Assembly: GCA_025800215.1 (NCBI GenBank) | Contig: JAOXSC010000165.1 | Coordinates: forward strand, 1-43,830 | Origin: Marinibacterium sp. | Lineage (GTDB): Bacteria; Pseudomonadota; Alphaproteobacteria; Rhodobacterales; Rhodobacteraceae | Direction: 5' to 3' | Length of the DNA stretch: 43,830 nucleotides | In this document: piece by piece, positions 1-6,960 of the stretch | Layout of the letters: the number at the start of each line of letters is the position of its first letter | Position numbering within the stretch: position 1 is the first letter of the stretch | Program-made: the position numbers and the translations under genes | Notes under the pieces: generated by a model | What the model was told of the DNA's origin: nothing | The model's database searches: none | The model's input: only the letters and a program-made list of their open reading frames with translations

Positions 1-345
1 GTGGATGTCGCCTTTCACGGTGCCGATGACCATCTTGCCAACGCGCGGTGCGCCGGTTTCAGCCAGCAAAGGCTTCAGGATCGCCATGCCGCCCTTCATC
101 GCGTTCGCGGCCAGCAGCACTTCGGGAACAAACAGGATCCCGTCGCGGAAATCGGCTCCGACGATGGTCATGCCGCCCACAAGGGCTTCGGTCAGGATCT
201 GGTAGGGCTGCCAGCCCCGTTCCAGCAGGATGTTCACGCCCTCTTCGATCTCTTCCTTGAGACCGTCATAGAGGTCGTCGAACATCTGTTGGACCAGTTC
301 CTCGTCATCCAGTTCCGAAAGGATGATGTCTTCTTCTTCGGACAT
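1..345 (-). CDS. Corrinoid (B12-binding) protein, 5' part only
   Basis: First 115 codons of a cobalamin-binding protein; the gene runs off the left edge. The visible part is the acidic start and the helical cap domain of the MetH/MtbC/MttC corrinoid family (a stretch with VGGMTIVGADFRDG, then VPEVLLAANAMKGGM). It ends in GTVKGDIH, the beginning of the DxHxxG motif whose His ligates cobalt, so the Rossmann-like B12 domain lies outside. Family members of about 230 residues shuttle methyl groups between methyltransferases. A homocysteine S-methyltransferase lies 1.3 kb away on the same strand, which suggests a role in a multi-part methionine synthase like that reported for Phaeobacter; this is inference. 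The start is the ATG at 345, divergent from the radical SAM gene. Methylamine or glycine-betaine demethylation is the alternative. Confidence 0.88.
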   Translation of the reverse strand, partial: MSEEEDIILSELDDEELVQQMFDDLYDGLKEEIEEGVNILLERGWQPYQILTEALVGGMTIVGADFRDGILFVPEVLLAANAMKGGMAILKPLLAETGAPRVGKMVIGTVKGDIH

Positions 346-473
346 GATGGGGTTCCTTCTGCGAAAGGTGCCGCGTGTTAGATTGTGTGATGCGACATTT
401 TTGACGGTGTGCACTGCCCGAATTGCGACACAGGCGATGCCGCAACCGACGCAGGGCGCGAAAAGTTGCAAAT

Positions 474-488
474 GTTCTTGTAATGTTC
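474..488 (+). promoter_or_regulatory. LexA (SOS) box, GTTC-N7-GTTC
   Basis: GTTC at 474-477 and GTTC at 485-488 are separated by exactly seven bases. This direct repeat is the known LexA operator of alphaproteobacteria such as Rhodobacter and Caulobacter. It ends 12 bases before the ATG at 501, so bound LexA would block transcription of the radical SAM gene. The divergent corrinoid gene starts 129 bases away and could also be affected. Confidence 0.7.
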
Positions 489-500
489 TATTCGAAGCAC

Positions 501-1580
501 ATGACCGATCCCTTGCCCATCCCCCCAGAGCGTCGCCGCGCGCGTGGTGCGCTCAGCAATGAGGCGGGGCGCTATGATCTTGAGCGTGTGCATGTGGATG
601 ACGGTTGGGATCTGCCCGACGACGTGCCGCCGCTGGCCACCGAAACCCGCATTGAACGCCCGCGCAGCGTGATCAGCTACAACCGGTCGCCGGATCTGGA
701 TTTCGATCGCGCGATCAATCCCTACCGGGGCTGCGAACATGGCTGCGTCTACTGCTTTGCGCGGCCCAGCCATGCGTGGCTGGGGATGTCGGCGGGGCTG
801 GATTTCGAAACCCGGCTGATTGCGCGGCCCGATGCCCCGGATGTGCTGGCACGGGAACTGGCGGCGCGGCGGTACCGGGTGGCGCCGATCGCGATCGGCA
901 CCAATACCGATCCCTACCAGCCCATCGAACGCGACCACGGCATCATGCGCGCCTGTCTTGAGGTGCTGTCCCAGTTCAACCACCCGGTGGCGATCGTGAC
1001 CAAAGGGGCGATGATCGAACGCGACATCGACATTCTGGCGCCCATGGCCGCACGGGGGTTGTGCCGGGTCGGGGTGTCGGTGACCACCCTGGATGCCGAT
1101 CTCTGCCGCCGGATGGAGCCGCGCGCCGCCGCCCCGATGCGGCGACTGGCGGTGATCCGCAGGCTGAGCGATGCGGGGATCCCCGTGCGGGTGATGGCTG
1201 CGCCGATGATCCCCGCGCTGAGCGATCACGAGCTGGAAGCGATTCTGGCCGCAGGCGCCGAAATGGGGGCGTGTCACGCCAGCACCATCCCGCTGCGCCT
1301 GCCGCGCGAAGTGTCTGGTCTGTTTCAGGACTGGCTTGCGGAACATGTGCCTTACCGGGCGGATCGGGTGATGGCGCGGGTGCGCGAAATGCATGGGGGG
1401 CGGGATTACGACCCCCAATGGGGCAGGCGGATGCGCGGCGAAGGGGCCTATGCCGATCTGCTGCAACAGCGGTTTCGGCGGGCCTGCAAGGCGCTTGGGC
1501 TGGCGCATGATGCGCCCGCCCTGCGCTGTGACCTCTTTGCGGTGCCGCCCCGTCCGGGCGACCAGCTGTCGCTGTTCTGA
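501..1580 (+). CDS. PA0069-family radical SAM protein (SplB-like)
   Basis: A 359-residue radical SAM enzyme. Cys78, Cys82 and Cys85 form the CxxxCxxC 4Fe-4S/SAM motif (RGCEHGCVYCFARP), preceded by the PA0069 signature NPYRGCEHGC. The family resembles spore photoproduct lyase (SplB) and is often annotated as DNA repair photolyase, but its reaction is not known. I chose the ATG at 501 because it gives the usual family length and leaves the upstream LexA box outside the coding region; an earlier in-frame ATG at 483 would lie inside the box. The Shine-Dalgarno sequence is weak. The gene is convergent with the homocysteine methyltransferase gene, with a 24-base gap. The SOS box favours a DNA-repair role, as an inference. 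Confidence 0.9.
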   Translation: MTDPLPIPPERRRARGALSNEAGRYDLERVHVDDGWDLPDDVPPLATETRIERPRSVISYNRSPDLDFDRAINPYRGCEHGCVYCFARPSHAWLGMSAGLDFETRLIARPDAPDVLARELAARRYRVAPIAIGTNTDPYQPIERDHGIMRACLEVLSQFNHPVAIVTKGAMIERDIDILAPMAARGLCRVGVSVTTLDADLCRRMEPRAAAPMRRLAVIRRLSDAGIPVRVMAAPMIPALSDHELEAILAAGAEMGACHASTIPLRLPREVSGLFQDWLAEHVPYRADRVMARVREMHGGRDYDPQWGRRMRGEGAYADLLQQRFRRACKALGLAHDAPALRCDLFAVPPRPGDQLSLF

Positions 1581-1604
1581 ACGGGGCGCGCGTGCAGGCG
1601 CCGA

Positions 1605-2624
1605 TCAGGCGCGGCGGCGTCCGCGGCGCGCGCGCTGCGGGGCGGCGGCGGCGTCATCGCCGGTGCCGTCCGATGCCGACGAAAATGCCCCAAGCGCATC
1701 GGTGATCCGGTCCAGCGTGGGCCGTTCGCCCCGCGCGCGGGTGTCCAGGGCTGCGCGCATGTGGCGCAGGTGGTCGGGCGTGGTGCCACAGCAGCCGCCG
1801 ATGATCCGCGCGCCGCAATCGCGGGCCATGACGGCATAATCGGCCATCAGCTCGGGCGTGCCATCATAGTGAATGTGGCCATCGACATATTTCGGAATGC
1901 CTGCGTTGCCCTTCGCGACGAGCGGCCGTTCCGACCCCTGGGCGGCAAAGCCAAGCACCGTGCGCAGCAGATCCGACGCGCCGGTGCCGCAATTGGCGCC
2001 AAAGGCCAGCGGGGCGTTGGACAGGTCTTCGACCAGCTGGGCCAGATCGGCCGATGTCACGCCCATCATGGTGCGCCCGGCGGTGTCAAAGCTCATGGTG
2101 CCGACCCAGTCCATGCCCGCAAGGGCAAAGGCTTCGGCGGCGGCGCGGAATTCTTCGGGGGCGGAAATGGTTTCCACCCACAGCACATCGGCGCCGCCCT
2201 CTTTCAGCGCGTCGGCCTGTTCGTGGAACATCTCGACCGCCAGCGCGTGGCTGAGCGTGCCGACCGGCTCCATGATTTCGCCCGTGGGCCCGACCGATCC
2301 GGCGACGACGACCTTGCGGCCGGCGCGGTCGGCGACCTCGCGGCCAAGCTCGGCCGCCACACGGTTGAGTTCGCGCACACGCGACTGCGCGTCATGCAGT
2401 TTCAGCCGCGACGCATTGCCGCCAAAGGAATTGGTCAGGAACAGGTCGCTGCCCGCATCGACCGCCCCGGCATAAAGCGCGGTGATCTTTTCGGGCGCGT
2501 CAGTGTTCCACAATTCGGGCGCATCGCCCGCTTCCAGCCCCATCGCAAACAGGTTGGTGCCGGTGGCACCATCGGCAAGCAGGGCATCGCGGGTGGCAAG
2601 CAGGTCGGCCAGAGCGTTTGTCAT
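1605..2624 (-). CDS. bmt: Homocysteine S-methyltransferase (BHMT/MetH N-domain family)
   Basis: A 339-residue TIM-barrel enzyme of the S-methylmethionine/betaine/5-methylTHF homocysteine methyltransferase family. The three zinc-binding cysteines are visible: Cys212 in GANCGT and Cys278-Cys279 in GGCCGTTP. The N-terminal LLADGATGTNLF motif is typical of the homocysteine-binding barrel. The last 25 residues are an Ala/Arg-rich low-complexity tail (QRARRGRRRA). It has no pterin or B12 domain, so the methyl donor must come from another protein or from betaine. The corrinoid gene on the same strand makes a split B12-dependent methionine synthase a good candidate, and genome annotation usually calls this type betaine-homocysteine methyltransferase. 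A folded leader sits directly before the start codon. Confidence 0.88.
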   Translation of the reverse strand: MTNALADLLATRDALLADGATGTNLFAMGLEAGDAPELWNTDAPEKITALYAGAVDAGSDLFLTNSFGGNASRLKLHDAQSRVRELNRVAAELGREVADRAGRKVVVAGSVGPTGEIMEPVGTLSHALAVEMFHEQADALKEGGADVLWVETISAPEEFRAAAEAFALAGMDWVGTMSFDTAGRTMMGVTSADLAQLVEDLSNAPLAFGANCGTGASDLLRTVLGFAAQGSERPLVAKGNAGIPKYVDGHIHYDGTPELMADYAVMARDCGARIIGGCCGTTPDHLRHMRAALDTRARGERPTLDRITDALGAFSSASDGTGDDAAAAPQRARRGRRRA

Positions 2625-2640
2625 GAGAGGTTCCGTATTG

Positions 2641-2705
2641 ATGGGGCCTGAAAGGTCAGGGCGTCATGCGACGCCGGGATGCCCCATGTCGCGCCTTGCG
2701 GCGCG
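2641..2705 (-). promoter_or_regulatory. Structured leader before bmt (predicted three-way junction)
   Basis: On the minus strand, a closing stem ATGGGGC/GCCCCAT (2681-2687 with 2641-2647) encloses two hairpins: GGCGTC-GCAT-GACGCC (2660-2675) and CTGA-CCTT-TCAG (2648-2659). Its 3' end is 16 bases from the bmt start codon, so the ribosome-binding region abuts the closing stem. Just upstream lies a fourth hairpin, CGCGCC-GCAA-GGCGCG (2690-2705), with a GNRA loop. A CATAAT -10-like box (2733-2738) would place a start near 2725. I do not recognise it as a known SAM, SAH or cobalamin riboswitch, and there is no T-run for an intrinsic terminator. Confidence 0.45.
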
Positions 2706-2816
2706 AAACGCAAATGCGAATCCTTCATGAAGATTATGAAGCCTCGCCCAAAGCCGGTGTCGGGCGGGCTCAAACGGACGGCATGTCGGACCCGCCGTCA
2801 GGGTCTGCTGTCTGAA

Positions 2817-2845
2817 CCCGCCTTAACGGATGGCGTGAAGGCGGG
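2817..2845. other. Inverted repeat downstream of the zeta-inhibitor gene
   Basis: CCCGCCTT (2817-2824) and AAGGCGGG (2838-2845) form an 8-bp stem with a 13-base loop, 50 bases past the stop codon of the zeta-type inhibitor gene. It may end or stabilise that transcript, but no T-run follows on either strand. The remainder of the 270-base gap before bmt is GC-rich, and I see no gene in it. Confidence 0.4.
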
Positions 2846-2894
2846 CGGCCTGCCGGGCACGCATCGCAGGCGCGCCCAGAGGTCATGGCTCAGA

Positions 2895-3221
2895 TCATTC
2901 GCCTTCGAGAACCAGCTGCACCTTGGCTTCGGCAAGGAATTCCACCAGCTTGGCGCGGATCGTCGCCTCGTCGGTGAGATCACCGAGATATTCCTGCAGC
3001 AGTTCCACGATCACGTCATCATCGACTTCGCCGGGGTGGCTGACATCCTCGTGGATCAGCTGACGGCCATAGCTGCGTGCTTCTTCGGCGGTTTCGCCTT
3101 TCAGCGCCGATGCCCAGACCGCCATGAACCGGTTGCGCCGCATGCGCGCGATAAAAAGTGTATGTTCGTCATGGGCGAATTTTGCCTCGAACGCGGCTTC
3201 GCGGTCTTTGAACGTGTTCAT
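2895..3221 (-). CDS. ATPase inhibitor subunit zeta (DUF1476)
   Basis: A 108-residue all-helical protein matching the DUF1476 family (start MNTFKDREAAFEAKFAHDE, central MAVWASALKGET, acidic C-terminal helices). Family members in Paracoccus denitrificans are the zeta subunit that binds F1-ATPase and blocks ATP hydrolysis through its N-terminal segment. The length fits the family (about 104-110). It acts in the cytoplasm on the membrane-bound ATP synthase. The gene is divergent from purC (157 bases between starts) and is followed by a 270-base gap before bmt, so it is probably transcribed alone. The family assignment is strong; activity in this organism is inferred. Confidence 0.88.
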   Translation of the reverse strand: MNTFKDREAAFEAKFAHDEHTLFIARMRRNRFMAVWASALKGETAEEARSYGRQLIHEDVSHPGEVDDDVIVELLQEYLGDLTDEATIRAKLVEFLAEAKVQLVLEGE

Positions 3222-3296
3222 CAGGATGTCCCCTCTGCCAACTTGCGGGGACAGTTACGGCGACAAGCCCGCCATGTGCAAGGGGATCCGGTGTGC

Positions 3297-3325
3297 TTGC
3301 GACACTTCTGCCCTTGCACTATGAG
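3297..3325 (+). promoter_or_regulatory. Predicted sigma-70 promoter of purC
   Basis: TTGCGA (3297-3302), a 17-base spacer and TATGAG (3320-3325) form a plausible housekeeping promoter 54 bases before the purC ATG. The predicted transcript would start at about 3332, at the foot of the hairpin at 3333-3355. Confidence 0.5.
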
Positions 3326-3332
3326 AGCCCAT

Positions 3333-3355
3333 GAGATCCGCACGGGGCGGATCTC
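3333..3355 (+). promoter_or_regulatory. Perfect hairpin at the predicted 5' end of the purC transcript
   Basis: GAGATCCGC (3333-3341), loop ACGGG, and GCGGATCTC (3347-3355) make a perfect 9-bp stem 23 bases before the purC start codon. It could be an RNA 5'-end stabiliser or a palindromic operator for a repressor. No T-run follows, so it is not an intrinsic terminator. Confidence 0.5.
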
Positions 3356-3378
3356 GCGAGGCGAGAGGCAGCGCGCAG

Positions 3379-4137
3379 ATGGCACGGCGAAAGAAGATTT
3401 ACGAAGGCAAGGCCAAGATCCTTTATGAAGGCCCTGAACCGGGGACGCTGGTTCAGTATTTCAAGGATGATGCCACCGCGTTCAACGCCGAAAAACGCGA
3501 CGTGATCGAAGGCAAGGGCGTGCTCAACAACCGGTTGAGCGAATTTTTCATGACCGGCCTCAACCAGATCGGCGTGCCGACGCATTTTCTCAAGCGTCTG
3601 AACATGCGCGAGCAGCTGGTGCGCAATTGCGAAATCATCCCTCTCGAGGTGATCGTGCGCAATTTTGCGGCCGGGTCGCTGACAAAACGTCTTGGCATCG
3701 AAGAGGGCAAGCAGCTGCCGCGCCCCATCGTCGAATATTGCTTCAAGGACGACTCGCTGGGTGATCCGCTGGTCACCGAAGAACATATTGCCGCCTTCGG
3801 CTGGGCCAGCCAGCAGGATATGGACGATATCCTGAGCCTGGCGCTGCGGGTGAATGATTTCATGTCGGGTCTGATGCTGGGCGTCGGCATCCGGCTGGTG
3901 GATTTCAAGATCGAGATCGGCCGCATCTATGATGGCGATTTCCAGCGCCTTGTGATCGCCGATGAAATCAGCCCCGACAGCTGCCGCCTGTGGGACATCG
4001 AAACCGGGCAGAAGCTCGACAAGGATGTGTTCCGCCGCGATCTGGGCAGCCTGACGGATGCCTATTCCGAAGTGGCGCGGCGTCTGGGCGTGATGCCCAA
4101 ATCCGCCGCCCCCATCAAACCGACGCTGATCAACTGA
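3379..4137 (+). CDS. purC: SAICAR synthetase (phosphoribosylaminoimidazole-succinocarboxamide synthase)
   Basis: A 252-residue ATP-dependent ligase that joins aspartate to CAIR in de novo purine synthesis. Recognisable motifs are the N-terminal [14 protein letters not shown] strand (nucleotide-binding loop), [11 protein letters not shown], and the C-terminal [14 protein letters not shown] with metal and substrate ligands. The ATG at 3379 was chosen over the longer frame from 3331 because family proteins begin at [11 protein letters not shown] and the upstream residues would overlap the leader hairpin. purS follows after 68 bases and purQ overlaps purS, so the three probably form one purine operon; purL is not in the window. 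Confidence 0.97.
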   Translation: MARRKKIYEGKAKILYEGPEPGTLVQYFKDDATAFNAEKRDVIEGKGVLNNRLSEFFMTGLNQIGVPTHFLKRLNMREQLVRNCEIIPLEVIVRNFAAGSLTKRLGIEEGKQLPRPIVEYCFKDDSLGDPLVTEEHIAAFGWASQQDMDDILSLALRVNDFMSGLMLGVGIRLVDFKIEIGRIYDGDFQRLVIADEISPDSCRLWDIETGQKLDKDVFRRDLGSLTDAYSEVARRLGVMPKSAAPIKPTLIN

Positions 4138-4205
4138 CGGCCGGATGGCGGGCCGGGCCGGCCCGCCGATCCCCAAAGACCCTATTGCACGAAGGTACCC
4201 CACTG

Positions 4206-4436
4206 ATGAAAGCACGTGTTCATGTGATGCTGAAAACCGGCGTTCTCGATCCCCAGGGCGAGGCGGTGCGCCACGCGCTTGGCGCGATGGGCTTTGACGG
4301 GGTTGATGCCGTGCGTCAGGGCAAGGTGATCGAACTGGATCTGGCCGATGGCACGGACGAGGCGACGATTGCCGAGATGTGCGAAAAGCTGCTCGCCAAT
4401 ACGGTGATCGAAACCTACAAGATCGAGCTTCTGTGA
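4206..4436 (+). CDS. purS: FGAM synthase subunit PurS
   Basis: A 76-residue small subunit of the three-part phosphoribosylformylglycinamidine synthase (PurS-PurQ-PurL), with the typical start [21 protein letters not shown] and the ending [10 protein letters not shown]. PurS dimers bridge the glutaminase PurQ and the synthase PurL and help ammonia transfer. The ATG lies 68 bases after purC, and the stop codon TGA shares its A with the ATG of purQ (TGATG), which implies translational coupling. Confidence 0.95.
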   Translation: MKARVHVMLKTGVLDPQGEAVRHALGAMGFDGVDAVRQGKVIELDLADGTDEATIAEMCEKLLANTVIETYKIELL

Positions 4437-5104
4437 TGCGCGCCGCGGTTGTTGTTTTTCCGGGGTCCAATTGCGACCGGGATCTTGCCGTGGCCTTTCG
4501 CAACGAAGGCTTTCAGGTCGATATGGTCTGGCACAAGGACACCGAGCTGCCGCAGGGCGTCGATATTGTCGGCGTGCCGGGCGGGTTTTCCTATGGTGAC
4601 TACCTGCGCTGCGGTGCCATTGCGGCGCAGTCGCCGGTGTGCCGGGCGGTGGCCGATTTTGCGGGCAAGGGCGGCTATGTGCTGGGCATCTGCAACGGCT
4701 TTCAGGTGCTGACCGAAACCGGTCTGCTGCCGGGGGCGCTGCTGCGCAATGCGGGGCTGAAATACATCTGCCGCACCGAAACCCTGCGCGTGGCCAGCAC
4801 CGACAGCGTCTATACCCAGGGCTATGGCGCGGGGGCCGAGATCGGCATTCCCATCGCCCACCATGACGGCAACTATTTTGCCGATCAGGACACGCTGGAC
4901 CGGCTTGAAGGCGAAGACCGCGTGGCCTTTACCTATGCGACGAACCCCAACGGGTCGCAGCGCGACATCGCCGGGATCGTGTCGCAGAACCGCCGCGTGC
5001 TGGGCATGATGCCGCATCCCGAACGGGCGGCCGATCCGGTGCATGGGGGCGATGACGGGTTGGCGCTCTTCCGCGCATTGGGCGGTGTGCTGGCGGCGGC
5101 CTGA
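4436..5104 (+). CDS. purQ: FGAM synthase glutaminase subunit PurQ
   Basis: A 222-residue class-I glutamine amidotransferase. The catalytic triad is visible: Cys86 in GICNGFQ, and His194 and Glu196 in MMPHPERA. It releases ammonia from glutamine for conversion of FGAR to FGAM by PurL. The start at 4436 overlaps the purS stop codon by one base, and the protein begins with the family-typical [14 protein letters not shown]. The next gene (dctB) starts 37 bases later with a different function; a short GCCC/GGGC inverted repeat lies between, without a T-run. Confidence 0.96.
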   Translation: MRAAVVVFPGSNCDRDLAVAFRNEGFQVDMVWHKDTELPQGVDIVGVPGGFSYGDYLRCGAIAAQSPVCRAVADFAGKGGYVLGICNGFQVLTETGLLPGALLRNAGLKYICRTETLRVASTDSVYTQGYGAGAEIGIPIAHHDGNYFADQDTLDRLEGEDRVAFTYATNPNGSQRDIAGIVSQNRRVLGMMPHPERAADPVHGGDDGLALFRALGGVLAAA

Positions 5105-5141
5105 CTTGTGAAGCCCGGTCCGGGCGCGTAGCCTCGCCCTC

Positions 5142-6950
5142 ATGACCGAGACACCCCAAACACCCCCCCCGCCGGGCGTGCAGACCAAACCGTCTGCGAT
5201 GCCGCGTCTGGGGGCGTTTCTGCGCTCGGGCCCGGCCTCGTGGCGGGTGCGGGCGGCGCTGGTGGCGTTTCTGCTGATTGCGGTGACCACGGTCTGGACC
5301 ACCAACCGCGTGCTGACCGAGCGCTTTACCGAAAGCACCCGCAACCGGGCCGAGCTGCGGCTGGCGCTTTATTCCGGCAACCTGCTGAGCGAGCTGCGCC
5401 GCAATGCCATCGTGCCGCAGCTTCTGGCGCGTGACCCGGCGCTGATCGGGGCGCTCAATTCGCTTGATTACAGCACCTCGACACAGCGGCTGATTTCCTT
5501 TGTCGAAGAGATCGGCGCGGCGTCGCTGATGCTGCTGGATGCCGATGGGCGCACGGTGGCGGCCACCGATCGCAAGCGGCTGGGATCGAACCACCGCAAC
5601 GAGGCGTATTTCGTCGAAGGGATGCGGTCGAACATCACGGTGTTTTCGGTCATCGAACGCGAGGCGGGCGGCTATCGCTTCACCTATTCGCGCAGGCTTG
5701 AGTCGGGCGCAGAACCGCTTGGGGTCATCGTGGTCGAGGTCGATCTGGCCAAATTCGAACGGGCCTGGGCCGGCATTTCCGATGCGGTTGCAGTGACCGA
5801 CAGCACCGGCAACATCATTCTGGCCACGGCGCCGCGCTGGCGCGGCCGCAACGAAGAAGAGGCACTGAGCCGCGAAACCCCTCAGACCGCGATCCAGCGG
5901 GCGCTCCGGGCCACGGCCGACTGGACGGCCTTTCCGTTTGAAACCTATCTCAGCGGCGCGGCGGTGATGCGTCTGGAAACGCGGCTGCCGTTCCGGGGCT
6001 GGCGGATGATCAGCTATACCGCGCACAGTTCGATCCGCGAGCGCGTGAACGGGGTGCTGGCGCTTGAGATCATGGGGTTTGCCATTCTGCTGGCAGCGGC
6101 CTTTTACGGGCTGAGTCGCCGCAATGCCCTGCGTCTGGCGCTGTTTCAGCGCGAATCGGCGGAATTGCGGGCGCTCAACCTGCGGCTCCAGCGCGAAGTG
6201 GCCGAACGTCAGAAGGTGCAGGAAAACCTGGCCGTGGCCGAGCAGTCGCTTGAACAAAGCTCGAAACTGGCGGCCCTGGGCGAGATGTCGGCGGCCGTCA
6301 GTCACGAACTCAACCAGCCACTGGCGGCGATGAAGACCTATCTGGCGGGTGCGCGGCTGCTGCTCAGCCGCAACCGACCCGACGAAGCGATGGCCAGTTT
6401 CGGGCGCATCGACGATCTGATCGAACGCATGGGCGCGATCACGCGGCAGTTGAAATCCTATGCCCGCAAGGGCGGCGAACAGCTTGCCCCTGTGGATCTG
6501 GCCGAGGCGCTGACCACGTCGCTGGCGCTGATGGAACCGCAGCTGCGCGAGCGCGACGTGCGGGTGAACCAGTTCCTGCCGCGCAACCCGGTGCATGTGC
6601 TGGGCGACCGGATGCGGATCGAACAGGTGATCATCAACCTCTTGCGCAACGCCATCGACGCCACCAAATCGGTAGATGACCCCGAGATCGAGATCATCCT
6701 TGCCGCGGGCGACACCGCCACGCTGAGCGTGCGCGACAATGGCATGGGGATCGAAGATCTCGATAGCCTGTTTGAACCTTTCTACACCACCAAGGAACCC
6801 GGAGACGGGGTGGGGCTGGGGCTGGCGATTTCTTCGGGGATCGTGGCCGATCTTGGCGGGCGGCTGACCGCCCGCAACGCCCAGGCACGCGGCGCGGTCT
6901 TTGAAATGCGCCTGCCGATCCTCGACCATGAACAAGATGCTGCGGAGTAA
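5142..6950 (+). CDS. dctB: C4-dicarboxylate-type sensor histidine kinase (DctB)
   Basis: A 602-residue inner-membrane sensor kinase. Residues 36-52 are the first membrane segment, about 53-302 a periplasmic double-Cache-like sensor, and about 303-324 the second membrane segment. A coiled coil follows at 335-375. The HisKA domain has phospho-acceptor His388 (AAVSHELNQPLAAM) and the ATPase domain has Asn503, DNGMG (532-536) and GVGLGLAIS. The architecture and H-box match DctB, which senses succinate, fumarate or malate. It is followed after 10 bases by the DctD-like regulator. No dctPQM transporter is in the window, so the ligand is inferred from family only. The first 30 residues are Pro-rich and cytoplasmic. 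Confidence 0.88.
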   Translation: MTETPQTPPPPGVQTKPSAMPRLGAFLRSGPASWRVRAALVAFLLIAVTTVWTTNRVLTERFTESTRNRAELRLALYSGNLLSELRRNAIVPQLLARDPALIGALNSLDYSTSTQRLISFVEEIGAASLMLLDADGRTVAATDRKRLGSNHRNEAYFVEGMRSNITVFSVIEREAGGYRFTYSRRLESGAEPLGVIVVEVDLAKFERAWAGISDAVAVTDSTGNIILATAPRWRGRNEEEALSRETPQTAIQRALRATADWTAFPFETYLSGAAVMRLETRLPFRGWRMISYTAHSSIRERVNGVLALEIMGFAILLAAAFYGLSRRNALRLALFQRESAELRALNLRLQREVAERQKVQENLAVAEQSLEQSSKLAALGEMSAAVSHELNQPLAAMKTYLAGARLLLSRNRPDEAMASFGRIDDLIERMGAITRQLKSYARKGGEQLAPVDLAEALTTSLALMEPQLRERDVRVNQFLPRNPVHVLGDRMRIEQVIINLLRNAIDATKSVDDPEIEIILAAGDTATLSVRDNGMGIEDLDSLFEPFYTTKEPGDGVGLGLAISSGIVADLGGRLTARNAQARGAVFEMRLPILDHEQDAAE

Positions 6951-6960
6951 GGAGAGCGTG

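Noticed and set aside
2641-2705. SAM-II, SAH or cobalamin riboswitch before bmt
   Set aside because: No recognisable core consensus or B12 box; kept as an unnamed structured leader.
5110-5127. Terminator between purQ and dctB
   Set aside because: Only a 4-bp GCCC/GGGC stem and no T-run.
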